Below are positions 37,257 to 50,622 of a DNA stretch of 64,000 nt, one piece after another. Each line of letters opens with the position of its first letter. Position 1 is the first letter of the stretch. The notes under the pieces were generated by a model. That model ran no database searches and was not told where the DNA came from. It saw nothing but the letters and a program-made list of their open reading frames with translations. The translations under genes were made by a program, and so were the position numbers. Origin of the DNA: Solea solea. Lineage: Eukaryota; Chordata; Actinopteri; Pleuronectiformes; Soleidae. The stretch is from positions 21,424,972-21,488,971 of the forward strand of contig NC_081149.1 in assembly GCF_958295425.1 (NCBI RefSeq), in the 5' to 3' direction.

Positions 37257-38104
37257 AAGAGTATTTGCAACAACCCTTGTAAACATAGATTTCTCTATTA
37301 ATAGAGAATAGAGAAATAAAAGCTGCACCGCTTCATCAGCATTGTGTAAACTCATTTGGCAATGGCTTCAATCTAATGGACACGTTCTGCACATGTTCTA
37401 TTTGGCCCGAAACATAACATGTAAGTTAATAATATACATAATACAGAGTGGTTTTTGAATACATATTTTAACTTTATCGTCAAGGTGAAAATAACACGGA
37501 CTGAAACAAAGACACAGACAGATACAGGCACATTTACATCGTGACTGGGGTGGTGGAAAATTTGGCAACAGGTGGACTCAGACACTCAGGTCTCAGGTGG
37601 GAAAGTGGAATGGAAAACGAGGGAGAAAGTCCGAGGACATCTGGTGGCTGAGCAGAGAATGACGTGTGTGGAGAGCTGAGAGCATAAACACAGCCTTGCA
37701 GAGTGAGGAGGGACTGGAGACAGAGGCCGAGGGGAGCTGAGGAGCAGACTGTGACACTTATATTGAGCATCAGCTTGAATTATTGGGATGGCGGCGCGCG
37801 TGTGCCTGTGTGTGTGTGTGTGTGGGGGGGGGGGGGGTGCAATAGATCAAGGTAATAAAAGAAAAAGGGCCCTGTGAGTTATGGATCAGAGTTCACTGGA
37901 TTATAGAAAATGGGGGAGAGAGAGAGAGAGAGAGAGTGCTGCAGTGCTGCTTCACTACCATGAATCCAACAAAGCAAACTTCTATTTCAGTGACACGCTC
38001 GCTCTATCCTTGAAACATGTGACCTTAAAAGAGTCATTTGTTTGCAGGAAATTGCTCTGCTTTTTTTTTTTGTTGTCGTCTGTCCGTGTCTCACCAACAG
38101 CCAC

Positions 38105-38165
38105 CATGCTGCTGCTGCCGCTGCTGCCGCTGCTGCCGCTGCTGCTGCTGCTGCTGCTGCTGCTC
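38105..38165. repeat. CTG/CCG triplet repeat
   Basis: About 19 triplets of mixed CTG and CCG, ending in a pure CTG run, in intergenic sequence. Confidence 0.85.
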
Positions 38166-38619
38166 TGTCCGTCTCTCACACTCACTTTTATCTGTCATTG
38201 TCTGTCCCTTCTCTTTCTACCTACAGTTGAACAATTAACAGTTACCTAGCAACAAGATATATTATGTCAAATACCAAAGAGGAGAAGGTTCTGACGCAGC
38301 GGTGAAATGCTGCAGAGTGTATTATTTATAGTGTCGGTACACACCATAAAAGGACTGTTTCAGTAAATGTGAGAAAAGGATCAGTTCAATTATTTAAATG
38401 AATCCTGTTCTTGCACCTGATCTAATGAAAGGAAGACGGTTTTGACTGGTGTTTGACTCATAATGCACGAGTCTATATCAAACTGTATACAGCATAAACA
38501 GTACTGTGCAGCAATGCTATAATGACCATACAGTATCATTACATACAGCACACATGAATGCAGTTTAGTTTTGTACACAGTTTTAAAAGAACACAGGGTT
38601 TTTTTTTACATGCTAATAT

Positions 38620-38742
38620 GTCCTTGGGCGAGACGCCGTATGAGAGTGTGAGTGAATGGATGAATGGGTGAAACTGTAGTGTACAGAGTGGTAATCAAGA
38701 CTAGAAAAGCTCTATATGAATACAGACCATTTACCATTTAAA
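38620..38742 (+). repeat. retroposon-like tail ending CATTTACCATTTA
   Basis: The words gagtgaatggatgaatgggt, actagaaaagctctatatga and cagaccatttaccattta match a common teleost repeat 3' end as recalled. No coding content is present. Confidence 0.6.
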
Positions 38743-41700
38743 CAATAACACGAGCCTGACTCTCGTAAAAACCCTAATGTTCCTGGTAAAACCCGTGTTT
38801 GTCCGACTATTTCATGTCAGATCAATGGTGCAGCCAGTTTATTCACAATTACACTGTAATTAACAGCCTGCAAATACGGTTCATGTTTTAAGTTGAGTAA
38901 ATGTTACTCTTTGGCTTGTGTCTCTCAGTGAAATGAGTCTCTGGGGAGGAGGACAATTCTGGGACAATTCTTTGTGAAATGTGAAATTCGGGTTGCATTT
39001 ATAAACTGTAGTTGCATATCTTACATACGTAATACATAATAATAATAATAATAATACATTTATTTGTTGGTCATGACACTCAAAGTCACCTTACACACAA
39101 ATGCAAACATAAAAATAGAATAAACTATCATAATAAAAGACAATTTACTTTTTAATTCACAGCACAACACGTTCATTACAATCGCGACTGTATTCTTTTT
39201 TTTACTGTATTCACAAATAATGTACAGTGCACACGTCCTTCGAGTGATTCTTTTCTTTTATTTGCACAGTTTTAAAAAAAAATGAAATAGAAAATGAGGA
39301 GATAAACGATATACAGTGCTGAGGCAGAGAGCCACGGTGACTTATTTTTATACCGCCGTATAATAAATGTTAGAATTGTATATGAATCAACAAATGAATA
39401 ATACCAGGATGTGTATAATAAAAAAAGCAATAGCAGGCATATTACTATAAAGATACATGTGCCAAATATTGTCAATAAATGATGTGTTTACACAGCACAA
39501 TAAAACCATATATAAAGACTGGATAAATGGTTTTTTTAAACACTTTTTATTGTTTTATAAAAGAACATGATGATCTGCATGAATCAGAAATGACTTGAAA
39601 TAACTTTTAAACTGTTGAGCTGTGTGGATCTTACCAACAACACGACGTATGTGAAGAACACTGACGTTTTCTTCACATGTGCAGCACGAATTATCTTCTC
39701 ATCACTTACCGACAGCCATTAGCAACCTGAAGCGGCATGAACTGCGTTTGCAAATGCATTTTTTTAAAAAAAAACATTACTCTCAAATCAAATCATTTCA
39801 AATTAAACACGTTTAAAAATGACACAGTTTCTGTCATGGTTCTCTCTAGTGCCGGATGATTCAGAGTTCACAGAGCACACGTGTGCAGACAGGGTGACAG
39901 GTGTGCCGTCACCACGACGACGAATAATGACACCAAATAGTTTCAGACACACACACACACACACACACAGAGGAGGGAGAGAGAGAGATTCACGGTGATG
40001 CACAGTGGGACAGATGGAGTGACAGGACAGCAACAAGTGGGAGAACACTGCTATGGCAAAAGATGGGAGGTGAAAATGAAGTGCTGAGGATTAAAGGGTT
40101 AAAGAGAAGAGGGTAGAAAGATGGTTGCCTCAGCAACAGCAGCCAGCATTTTCTCTCTCACACTTTTTTTTTTAATCAATCCCTCTTGCATGCACACACA
40201 CACACACACACACACACATTCACACTTACTGTACATCCACGTACACATGTTGTCATCTCTTCCCCTCGCCCTCCTCCATCTCCTCTGTGGCACAGAGATA
40301 CAGTTATGGAATGGTATATTAACGCACCGCTGTTCCTAGAATAGAATCCTTCAAAGGAATGATGTGTTTGTCTGATGCTGTGGTGGCTGCTGTGAAGCAC
40401 ACATTGTACACTGAGATATCAGGTGTTTCACAAAGACTTCCACCAGTGAGTCACGTCATATTAAACACTGTCCTGGTCCAGGATTATTATTATTATTACT
40501 TCTATTACTCTGCCTTTAGCGTGCATTTAAAATGTGCTCATAGTCATAGCTTTACAGAGATTAAACTCGTTTTCTCGTCACAATTTTGCAGCATGTTTTA
40601 TTACCTGCATGTTTTTTCTCTCGTGCTGAGATCAAATTAAATGTGAAATTAAATGTTCATTCACCGTCAGGTCAGTTCAGGTGATTGTAGGTTACGATGT
40701 GCTGTCAACTCTTCTCTCCAGTTTAATATTAAGAGGAACAACTGGTGACAACCCTCCTGGATTACAGCGGGCTTTACTGTACATGTGTGGACCTACAGTA
40801 CATTCAATGCAGTTGCCTGATTCTTTGCCTGGAATGAACTGCAGGAAGATTTCAAACTTCAAAGCTTGGTCTCACTGGATGTTTTGAGGAGAATGCTGAC
40901 GACGACCTGGAGGCAGAGACTATGGTTTTATGATTCTGTAGAGTTTCTATGATATTTGATTATTGAATGTTTTTGTATAGTATATAAATGGCTGCTGACT
41001 GTTTGTCTGTAACCTTGTTACTGTCTTGGCCAGGACACACTTGAAAAGGAGATGTTTAATCTCAATGAAGGAGCCATAAATGAAGGTATTGCATATTTTT
41101 TTAATTGCTTACGGAATGCTGGACTTGGGATTGGCACATGGGCGATGGGTGTGTGGCGATAAATGATTGCTCTCTGTCACGACGTATGACGGGCGTGCAC
41201 GGTGGAGCGATATCTTTTGTTGACATCAATGTGTATTTACCATGTTTCCATGTGTTATTTCCCTCATTGTTAGCACGAACGCAAACATTCACAAAGAGTG
41301 AGACTGAGAATCACGTGCGTCTGTGTGTGCGTCATCAGAAAGCTCCAAAGCAGAAAGTGCTTAGCCTAAAGCGGTTTGATTTTGAAATTATTAAACATCG
41401 ACCGGCCGCTATATTAGTCAACAAAAGTTATTTGGAGCGTGGACCAGACTGAAAGCACAAAGCAGCGCCCACAGAACATTTAAGAAGTGAATTTTACTGC
41501 TCAATAAACGCAGTTATTTAGCAGTTTGACAGGATAACCCTGTGACACAGCAAACAAATAATTTGACTATTGCCTCTGTTCACAAAGAGCAAACATCAGA
41601 ATAACAACAACAAAAATGTGACACAATGCAGCTTTAACAAGCAGATAGTTACAGAAAAGTACAGGCCTTCTAAATAATAATAATAACACAGGGAGGAATG

Positions 41701-44035
41701 AAAAGGAAAAGTCTAAAGTCAAAAAGTTAAAAACCCCGTTTCAACTTTGAAATTAAACAAAATATGCAAATAAAACAGTAAAACACAACACAGGGTGGAA
41801 TAAAAAGGAGCTCGTACTATTTTATCCCTTAAATAAAAAATATCTATATACAGTATGTCAAATAGCTGCTCTGTGCTGTGACTTTATTTACTTATAGGCT
41901 TCTCCTGCAACACATGTATTCATTCATCACAACATGTATTGTTAAACAATCTAAGCATCATGTTGCATTTGTTGCAGGCTGCATACAAGCAGTCATTCAG
42001 AGACTCCTGTTGTGTATCAACCTGCTCAGTCTTCCCGACTAAGCCCTGTCATGCGTGTGTCTCTGCTTGGCGCAGAGGGAGAAGATGGAGAGTCTAAGTT
42101 CACCGTCCGATCACATGAGGAGCATGTGAACGTGTGAGTGACGTGTGTGTGTGTCCTCTGCATGCATGACACTGTGTATGCGGGCCATGTTGTACACGTA
42201 TGTGACACGTGTGTGTGTGTGTGTGTGATGTCACAGTATATGTACATTCTGTATTGTGTGCACATCTCGTGTGTGACATATTACTAGAGAGGGAGAGAGA
42301 GGGGGAGGGGTGAGGACCCCCAAGGAAGAGTGGAGTAATAAAGCACTGGGGCCCGCCATGAGTCACAAGGACAGAACAGAGCTGATGATGGTACCATCAA
42401 ATTTAATGGGCTGAAGGTAAGAGGCTGGGTGAGAGTGGGAGTGGGAGTGGGAGAGGAGAGGACTGGAGGAGCTGCTGAGGGGGAGGCGGGCTGGGATAAC
42501 ATGAGCTGTAGAGGCAAAGCAAAGGGGCCACTCTGCACCAGGGAAATGACTCTGCTCCATTTCACATTCCACTGTACATCTGATTTGAATTATGATCACA
42601 ATATGTGCCTGAGAATCTTGGCACCGGGCTTCTCCTGTCCCACTCACCGTGATCCACCTCTCCATCTAACCCTTGGATCAGCACGTTACCTGGCTCTCCA
42701 GCTTTGCACACTTTCATCCCTGCTGTTTTGGATGCTGATGCCGAAGCCTATAGCCAGCCTCTCCTCCTCCACCTCCTCCTCCTCTTCCCCTCTGCCTCTT
42801 TTGCACTCTCCTGCCCTCCCTCCATCCCTCCCGGTATCCGTAGTGATTGGAGGCAGGGTTCTGAGGTTGCTAGGAGACAAGCAGAGTGTGGCAGCAGGCC
42901 TTGGTATTAGACAAAGTTGTATATGAGAGTGGTGAGGGACATTAGGAGAGAGTGCTCCCTGCTGGCAGCTACTGGACATGTCTACCAGAATAAAAAGAAA
43001 ACGTCTCATCTTTGGTGAACAAGCAAAAGGATCACACAGAGGTGAGTGTCTATGTGTTTGTCTCCTAGAAGGACAGAGCCATTGAGAGTTGGATTGTTGA
43101 TGTTTTTTTGGGTGTGTTTTGTGTTTTTAGTGAAACGCAAATATGTCCCTTTGAGGAAAAACACATCTTTATATCTTTATCTAAGACCACTCTACGCTAC
43201 TGATTCACTGGCTTTTGTACATCTTTACATTTTTTTTTGTCAGCCACAGTTAAGGTCACAGATTTAGAGATGATCTGGTTCTTTGATCTGGACGAGTTTC
43301 ACTGCGACTGGGACGTCACACCTATGACAATCAAAGTTCATCATCTCATTTCTCCATGCAGCCAGAAATATCTTTTCAAAGCTGATTGGACACTTCATGT
43401 CGACTGGACACTGATATCGATATTTGAAGGACACTCCAGATGAAGAAGGATAACAGATAAAAGTGAGATAGTAGCACAGCATAACTTTAAAAAGCAGACA
43501 CTTCAAAGGGACTGGTGCTATTTGGGACGACAAAATAGGGCTGTTTGTCGTGTTGTAATGCCAGGGCAGATTCTGAGCATCTGATCACAGCTCTGTGTTT
43601 GTTGTATGACTCTGACTCCCTGTGGTCATCATGGAAACTGCAAATCACAGCTTTTTCACCAGCATCTCATTGGCTGTTGCTACAGGAACAGAATGCTGCA
43701 GCATACTAATATTGTCGAGGCTAGGATTTCATCTTTTTACCTACTGTATGTGTCATTATTTGCATTATTTGCACCAATCACAACTTTAACAGTGTGAATT
43801 TATGGTCATAATATGAGGCTTAAGGTCAACCTTCAGTGAAAATCATGTCATCATGTCCATATTGGGATTTTTCTATGAAATATAAACAAAATAGCAATCG
43901 CTGCCATGAAACCAGTGACAATCTTAAAAAGTGGATTTTGTCCCTCATCATCATACATACATATGTCTCTCTATGAGCTTCTGTTAAAATGTCCATCACT
44001 TCTGTATTTCACATTCTTTATTTCTGTTTTTGTGG

Positions 44036-44165
44036 AGTTTTTCCTCACTCGATGTGAGGGTCTAAGGACAGAGGGTCTAAGGACAGAGGGTCTAAGGACA
44101 GATGGTGTCACTTGCTTGTACAGACTGTTAAGCCCAAATTGTCTTTGTGATTTTGGGCTATAGGA
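44036..44165 (+). repeat. retroposon fragment with a tandem 15-bp triplication
   Basis: The words ttcctcactcgatgtgaggg and gattttgggctata are typical of a common fish retroposon. Between them the unit ggtctaaggacagag is present three times in tandem (about 44057-44101), where I expect one copy in the family. Confidence 0.6.
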
Positions 44166-46825
44166 ATAACATTTCTTACAGCAAGCACAGACTGCTGCGA
44201 TGTCCCCTGTAGCCACTTGACTATAGATTTAGCCCGTAGCGATTATTGCAATCCAAAGTCAAAACACTGCCGATCGTTGGTTGCCCAAGTTTCTGGAACA
44301 TGGAAACACAGAGCTGCACTTGCATGTACATAACCGTCTCTCTGTCTGTTGTACTTGTATAAACACTGAACCTGTTTGATTCATTTTCATGTGAAAGCTA
44401 CATACGGGCAATGAAAGTGAAGGTGTGTCTGCTGTGTAAAAACCTTATGTACGTTCAATGTCCACCAGCAACATGTATGAGAGACAGAGAGTTTTCTGTT
44501 TACCTCTCTATCTATCCTCTGTCCTCTGGTTGAGACATTTTTGAGAGGGATATTGAGGCTTTTTAGCGTTTCTGCCCCATAGCTGCAGCCTGGTGTGTTT
44601 GACTCCAACATACCGTTGTTATCATGTTTCCTCAGCATCTGAGGACATAACATTGACATTTTATGGCTTCATAAAATTGATTTTTTTTCTTTTATTCCAC
44701 CTTTAAATGTCACATTCTTTCTTTAAAATGTTATCCAGCCATCAGCTCTCAGAATGGATTTATTACAGCTTTTTATATTCACAGGCATCATCAGTGATAT
44801 AACGAGTCCTCCAGCCTCACACCTTCACATAGAAGCGACTCTAAAGAATGGATCGTATCCACAGAGAGCAGCGGCAACACATTGCTGCCTCTTATCCACC
44901 CTTTCTCTGTCGGTGCACTCAGGTTATAAAATAATATTTCCACGATCCACGTGAGTTTTAATTGGCCCATTCACTTGTCTGAGTGACACGCATATAGCGC
45001 CGCCACAGTCTCGGACCTTTAGAAAAATAAGAATCAGCTCGCCCGCAGACACATTGAACACGTTACAAATGAATTCAATGTAAATGTTTGTACTGGTGCA
45101 AAATGTCCTCTTCAGTTCTGGCATGTCAAGGACACATGGAGAGAGCTTACTTATTCACTCTCAGTGCTGAGTGCAGACACGTTTTCAGAGATCTGGAGAG
45201 GTAGACGTGTCAAAAATAAAAACACTCTGTGCTTTCTCATACACTAGTTTGTATAATATTCACTATTTTTGTTGGTAAATATGAAGGTGTTTTATATATA
45301 AAGTAGCTGACACACTGCCCCCCTGCCCCACACACACACATTTATTCAAGGATGTAAGGATGTGTATTTTTTTATTCCTGCAAGCTGATCGTAGCCTACA
45401 GCGACATCAACCATGACACACTGCACTGTGGTCTAAAGATCTTTCCTTTAATTTAACAAGATGAGGAAAAACAAACAAACATGGGTTCAGTCTAGTTGTC
45501 TGCACATAAGATGATATAATATTACTTGTATAAACACAGAATTCTTAACCTCTCATACATTTACTGCTTCATTTTTGAATTCTCAGCATCCGTCTCTCAC
45601 TGAGAAGAAAAGATAGATGCAAACTATGCAATCAGAGGTTACATGTTTGTGAGGTAAAGGAAGTGCTAATTGGAATCACAACAGGAGCCAGTGGCTGTTT
45701 GATTGTGTGCGTGGGTCTATAATGGATTGTGTGTGCATGTCACAAAGACGTGGAGGACATTGAAAAAAAAAAAAAAAACGGCCGCTCTCTCAACAGCTGT
45801 GGACTTTGAGCCTCGTCCGTAGAAGATTTTGTGACCTTGTCTGTGATAGAGAGCAGTCTGTGTGTATCCCAGCAGGCGTTCCTGTTGATTGGACAAGCCT
45901 GGCTGGCTGACTTGCTGGCCCAGAGTATCATTGCCTTTTATCTCACCTCTCAGCTCTTTCACTTCAACTCGGTTGCAATAACAGGTACACAACCACTTGC
46001 GTGTGCTTCGTGCTGCAGCGGCACACAAGAACGTCGGTATGAAATTACACATGAAAAAGCAAGTGTAGACACGTAGCCTAAAAATTATCCACAGTTAAGG
46101 CTCTGTGATGCAGTTGCTATGGCAACTATGATAGAAATAGACGTATCTGCTCAGGAATGAAATGTATTGAACTGTTGTTTAGCGACTGAGAGCGATTTTA
46201 CTGTGGTGATTGACAGCTAAAGTAAGAGACTGCATACAGATGTGCGTGTGTGCTTGTTTGCTGACACAGTGAGTGTGTGTGTCTTTGTATCTGCGTGTGT
46301 GTGTGTATGTGAGAGAGACACACTGCAGTGCATTAAAAGTGTAGTTCCATGGATGGGGGCATAGGGCACATCATTATGATGATAGGAGAGTGGGAGTGGG
46401 TCTGCGCCACATTCCCTGGCCCCATGTGAAAGCAGATAAGCTTTAGCACAGATGAACACAATACATTTTAATGGGAAAAGGATTTCTGTTTGTAGCACCT
46501 CTATTGTTGTTGTGGTCATGATGATGTTGTGAGCGTGGCGTGTCAAACATTAACCAATGGCTGTATATTAGTGGAATGGTTTCAGTGGCCTCTCTTGTGT
46601 GGGTTTCAGCATTAAACCTCTGCTTCTAATGCTGTAATACCTATTTAGACACAAATTGCCCTTTATCTTTGTTGGACTTATTCATTTCTGACATAAGCTA
46701 CAATTGCATTCAGCCCTGTCTCCTCTCCATATTGCCTTTTTTTACCCTCCATCAGTCTGCTCTTAGTCACTTTCACTTCAGATGAAATAAGAACAAAGGA
46801 GATGTGTCCAAACGCCCAGACATTC

Positions 46826-46826
46826 C

Positions 46827-46852
<26 letters not shown>
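46826..46852. repeat. poly(A) tract
   Basis: About 27 adenines. It could be an expanded homopolymer or the relic tail of a retroposed sequence. No parental sequence is visible upstream. Confidence 0.85.
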
Positions 46853-46857
<5 letters not shown>

Positions 46858-47038
46858 TGTAATTTTAGCCTATCTTAGATTTTTGGGAGAAATATAGGTG
46901 AATAGAAAAAAATCTGTGAAATAGCAAAAGCTTTCAGAGAGGGAGGGGAGATGGCGGGATGTGATGGAGAGAGATGAGGGAGGGGGTGCAGGAATATGAG
47001 TGTGTATGCATTTTCAAGGCGGTCTTTCTGTTGCAAGA

Positions 47039-47073
<35 letters not shown>

Positions 47074-47140
47074 GTCTAACAGGAAAACGAAGAGGTCGAG
47101 CTCCTGATGAAGACATGCAAATGCAATTTAGTAACGGAAA

Positions 47141-47601
47141 GTGACGCCCGAGGTCTTCGTGTGTTAGTGGACGCTCGCGTGATCGTGGAGATGCGTGTAA
47201 TTTTAGTTGGAGAAAGGTGGAGGAATCACCTCAGCTGTGTGTGAAAGAGGGGGAGAGAGAGAGCGAGAGAAAGGGAGAGGGGGGACAGAGGGGAGGGGGC
47301 GGGGGTGTATGGACCTCACTGACTACGGGACCCACAGGCTCCCCGATTGTGCTCCGCTCTCATCATTTTTGGAGGTGAGGACAAAAGAAAAGAGGGGGGA
47401 TCGGAAGAAAGGCCCGGGATCTGAGTGTCGTGACGGCCCCCCGACTTCGCCGCCGCTGGTCGGGGTTGTCTGGACTCAAACTGGGTGAGGGAGAAGGCGG
47501 CGGAGCAGTCGACTCGAGACTGGGGTTTCCTGCCACAGCAGCGGGATTGTCACAAAACAGCCTTTCACTCTCCGAGGGGCCTTGTATTGCTGCGTTTTCA
47601 G
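47141..47601 (+). promoter_or_regulatory. tcf20: GC-rich promoter and non-coding first exon of tcf20
   Basis: The base composition changes sharply here to GC- and CpG-rich sequence (gggaggggg, ctcgcgtgatcg, gacggccccccgacttcgcc). It contains no TATA box I can support, suggesting a CpG-island promoter. The non-coding first exon probably ends at 47601 (ttttcag before GTATGC). An alternative donor of strong form is ggag/GTGAGG at 47374/47375. The start site cannot be placed. An upstream ATG at 47309 opens a 59-codon frame that ends at 47488. The 5' UTR exon boundary is inferred from the acceptor at 50217-50218. Confidence 0.55.
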
Positions 47602-50218
47602 GTATGCACTCACCAGTGTGTTAGCTAGCCCATCTGTCTCTCACCTACTCTGCCTCTCGCTGGCAAACATTTGCTGCGTGTATTCAAGGAAAATGTCAGG
47701 CTGCGTAATGATAATTGTCTGATGCGGAGTCTTTCTAGTATGTGCGTTATTTATGCTAGCTATCCCATTAACTGAGAGTCCCTGTGGCTGTGTATGAGGG
47801 GGGGGAACATCTGCACCTAATCACCTCTCTTTTGTAGCTAACCGCTGCTCGGCTGCCCCGTGTCTTTAGCCCGAGCTGTCGCCTCATGCACGTCCTCAAT
47901 TCCGTGTTATACTCAAGTACCAGCGAATAAGATGGCTCGCTAAAAATGCTAACTGGCGTTCGTAGCTTAGCTAGCTGCCAACACATGCAACTAGCTGGCA
48001 CATTCAATTTGCAGTGAGGTATTCTTGCTAGCGCTAAAGCTGCGAAAGCTAAGACATGCAGCTCCAAAGAGCTAACTATAATGCGTATACCTCGCTATTG
48101 GCTAATGTGGCTGCTAAAGCTATTGTACAGAAGCCAGTGTTGTGTTAATGACAGTCTGACACGATTAGACAAATGAAACGCAGCCTGCGTTTTTATCACT
48201 ATCTGATAAAACGTTGCGTATGCCCCACTCAATTAGGCAGCCATGCAGCTGATTGACTCTCAGACAGACTGCATCGAGTCAGATTTCATTAATGCTGCTG
48301 CACTGTTGTGTGTGTGTGTGTTGTTAATGCTGCTGCTTGGTCCGTGCACAGTGAGCTGCTGTGATTAATTAGTAATCAGGCTATGGATTAATCAGCGGGG
48401 GGAGATGAATACTCTCCTCCCAACTTTTATTGCTGATTTGACCCTTCAGTGTGACACTGTGACATAGATCTGTGTGATAATGCGGTTTGTTTGTTGTTAC
48501 CAGGCGTCTTAGCTACACCTTCACGTCAATGCTACATAAACTCACAGTTAATGAAAATTAATAACAGTTTGGCTGATAGTTAGAATGGCTCAGATACAAA
48601 GTTCACTGACCTTTACAATTTTTTTATTGATTTACTCTTTTTTTGCATGTCAGATGTTATTGTGATTGGGTTTTGTAAGTCTGGACAGTAAAAAACACAT
48701 CAAATTGTATATTTATTTTCAAACCAGATTCAAACCACATTTGGAGAAGGTGATTTAAATCAGATTTCCACAGATAAATCTCAGTCTGAACACTGTGGCT
48801 GCTCAAATGGGATTTCAAATTGTCTTTTGTGTGACACATGACAATGTCAAAACGGGTGAGAAAAGTACTCGGAGTATTGTGCTGCAGAGCACAGCAAAGC
48901 TGGTTGTGACTTTAGGACAGAACATTGCAATATTATATTGTTGTTCTTCTGCACTATGACTTGACAGGGCAGTTGTTTGGAGAGTGTGTTGATGCACCTC
49001 CATTTTTCTTGTGTTAATATTTGAAAGCTGCACCACTAACATGGCCATGCCTATGTTGTTACCAAAGCAACCCATGCAGATTGGTTTGTAATATCTGGAC
49101 TCAGAAAACCAATTTGGTCACTTGTAATTCAGATTGCTTGTTTTAATTTGAACAACACTGTGATTTGCCTGCATACTGTCTTCTTGTCAATACACTACTA
49201 AAAAACGAAAAGGATTAATTATAATAATAAGAATTATAAGCCATGAGGCTCAGGTTGAGTCTACACTTACAAGTAAAGTCACTCTAATTTGTTGGGTAAT
49301 TAACCATTTTACAGTGTGCTTGAAACAAACAATAGAACCTTGTGTCACACGTGGTAACTATGTGTTCTGACTCCATAAAAGTGGCATCATCCCTTTTTAA
49401 GTTTCACCCCTAATAATTAAAGGCCGTTAAAACAAGTTAAATACCCTGACGTTGAAGGCGTTTTAGTGTCCTTGTAAAGACGTGGGCGATGCAGGGCCTC
49501 TGTCTTGGCTCCACAAGTCTGTTTGTTTACATGTGTCTGTGACTTTGTCTCATGCTGCTTTGTTGTTAATGTTGTGTTGTTGCCAACCCACTTTTCTCTC
49601 CATCAGCTCTGTTTGTTATCTGCCAGCAGAGACAGCTTAGGCATGTAAAAGCGCCAGCCACAGTAAAGGCTGTACCCTCAGTGCATATTAAAACAGGAGT
49701 GTTGAGATGACACTACCAGCCTTTTATATAGTGAACTGAGGAGCTGAGTGGATAGTATGTGCCACAAGGAATGTTAACATGGATCTGTAAATTTGTGACA
49801 GACCTGTGGATTATTTTGGTGCACCATTTAAGATAATCCACTGAATTGTAAATACCGATGTAATTGGTAATCCTTAGATCCTTGTTTTTATTTTGCCACG
49901 AGTGCAGCTTCTGCAGTTTTGAAATTAAATGTAGGTCTAAGCAAAGGCTCAAATCTAATTTCATCAATATAGTTTGAACCTGCATTGGTAATTGTGTCAC
50001 ATCTACCACAAAACTGAATTAAATTGATGAATAAAGAGTAACCTGAACGATTAAATATCAAACTGTCTCCAGAATGAATTTTAGGAGTATTATGTGACCA
50101 CTCATTTATTTTGTATTTAATTACAACAACAGTACTTTGGCACAAGAGATAGTAAACAACTGTGTCTCATGTTCATTATTTTATGCTAACACTTTTGATT
50201 TATCTTTTGTATTTGCAG
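47602..50218 (+). other. tcf20 first intron (5' UTR intron)
   Basis: A 2.6-kb GT-AG intron (gtatgc to tttgcag) inferred from signals at both ends. It lacks a coding exon. The first 600 bases remain CpG-rich, as expected next to a CpG-island promoter. A TG run occurs at 48305-48320. Confidence 0.5.
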
Positions 50219-50266
50219 AGTTTCAAGTCATCTGGTCAGGAAATCCTGGAAAACGAACATATCCAC

Positions 50267-50329
50267 ATGGAAATACTGAGAAGAAACAGAAAATTGGAGC
50301 TTGAACTGACTGAACTTGAAGTGGAATAA
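50267..50329 (+). other. uORF 1 in tcf20 leader, 20 codons
   Basis: An ATG at 50267 opens MEILRRNRKLELELTELEVE and closes with TAA at 50327-50329. The next base begins the ATG of uORF 2, so the sequence is TAAATG. It is a highly charged peptide with no recognised homologue. Confidence 0.4.
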
Positions 50330-50371
50330 ATGGATTACCCTCCTTTAAGAAAATTGTTGCCATGGAACTAG
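50330..50371 (+). other. uORF 2 in tcf20 leader, 13 codons
   Basis: It reads MDYPPLRKLLPWN and stops with TAG. It starts immediately after the stop of uORF 1. No homologue was recognised. Confidence 0.35.
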
Positions 50372-50622
50372 GTAGAATTAAATTATGGTTTACAGAAAAA
50401 AACTAAGATAAGATGGCTGTGTGCTGAAGATTCGATACAGGAGAGCACCAAGAAGAATCTGAATGCCGACTTGAGGAAAGAACAATTATTTAAACAGGGA
50501 CCAAAGACCTCTGCAGTCCAAATGAATGCATGCAGCAGCAGCTAAAAGAAAACAGCATTTGAAAAGGAATGAACAAGAAAGAGGACGTCTCTAAAAGCAT
50601 TACACTCAGCATCCACAAGTAA

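Larger units (their letters stand above)
37257..47140. other. intergenic region between grin2b and tcf20
   Basis: No conserved protein-coding gene was recognised in this 10-kb stretch. It contains simple repeats (37806-37839 TG then G; 38107-38165; 39036-39058 AAT; 39946-39970 and 40193-40219 CA; 42140-42230 TG-rich; 45763-45778 and 46826-46852 poly(A); 47042-47070 CA) and two retroposon tails described separately. The longest open frame (42429-42926) is low-complexity. Enhancers or long non-coding RNA cannot be excluded. Confidence 0.55.

Noticed and set aside
42429..42926. 165-codon intergenic ORF on the + strand
   Set aside because: Low-complexity Gly/Val and Ser/Pro/Leu stretches from GGGAGTGG and TCC repeats, and no homology recognised. 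It is treated as chance.
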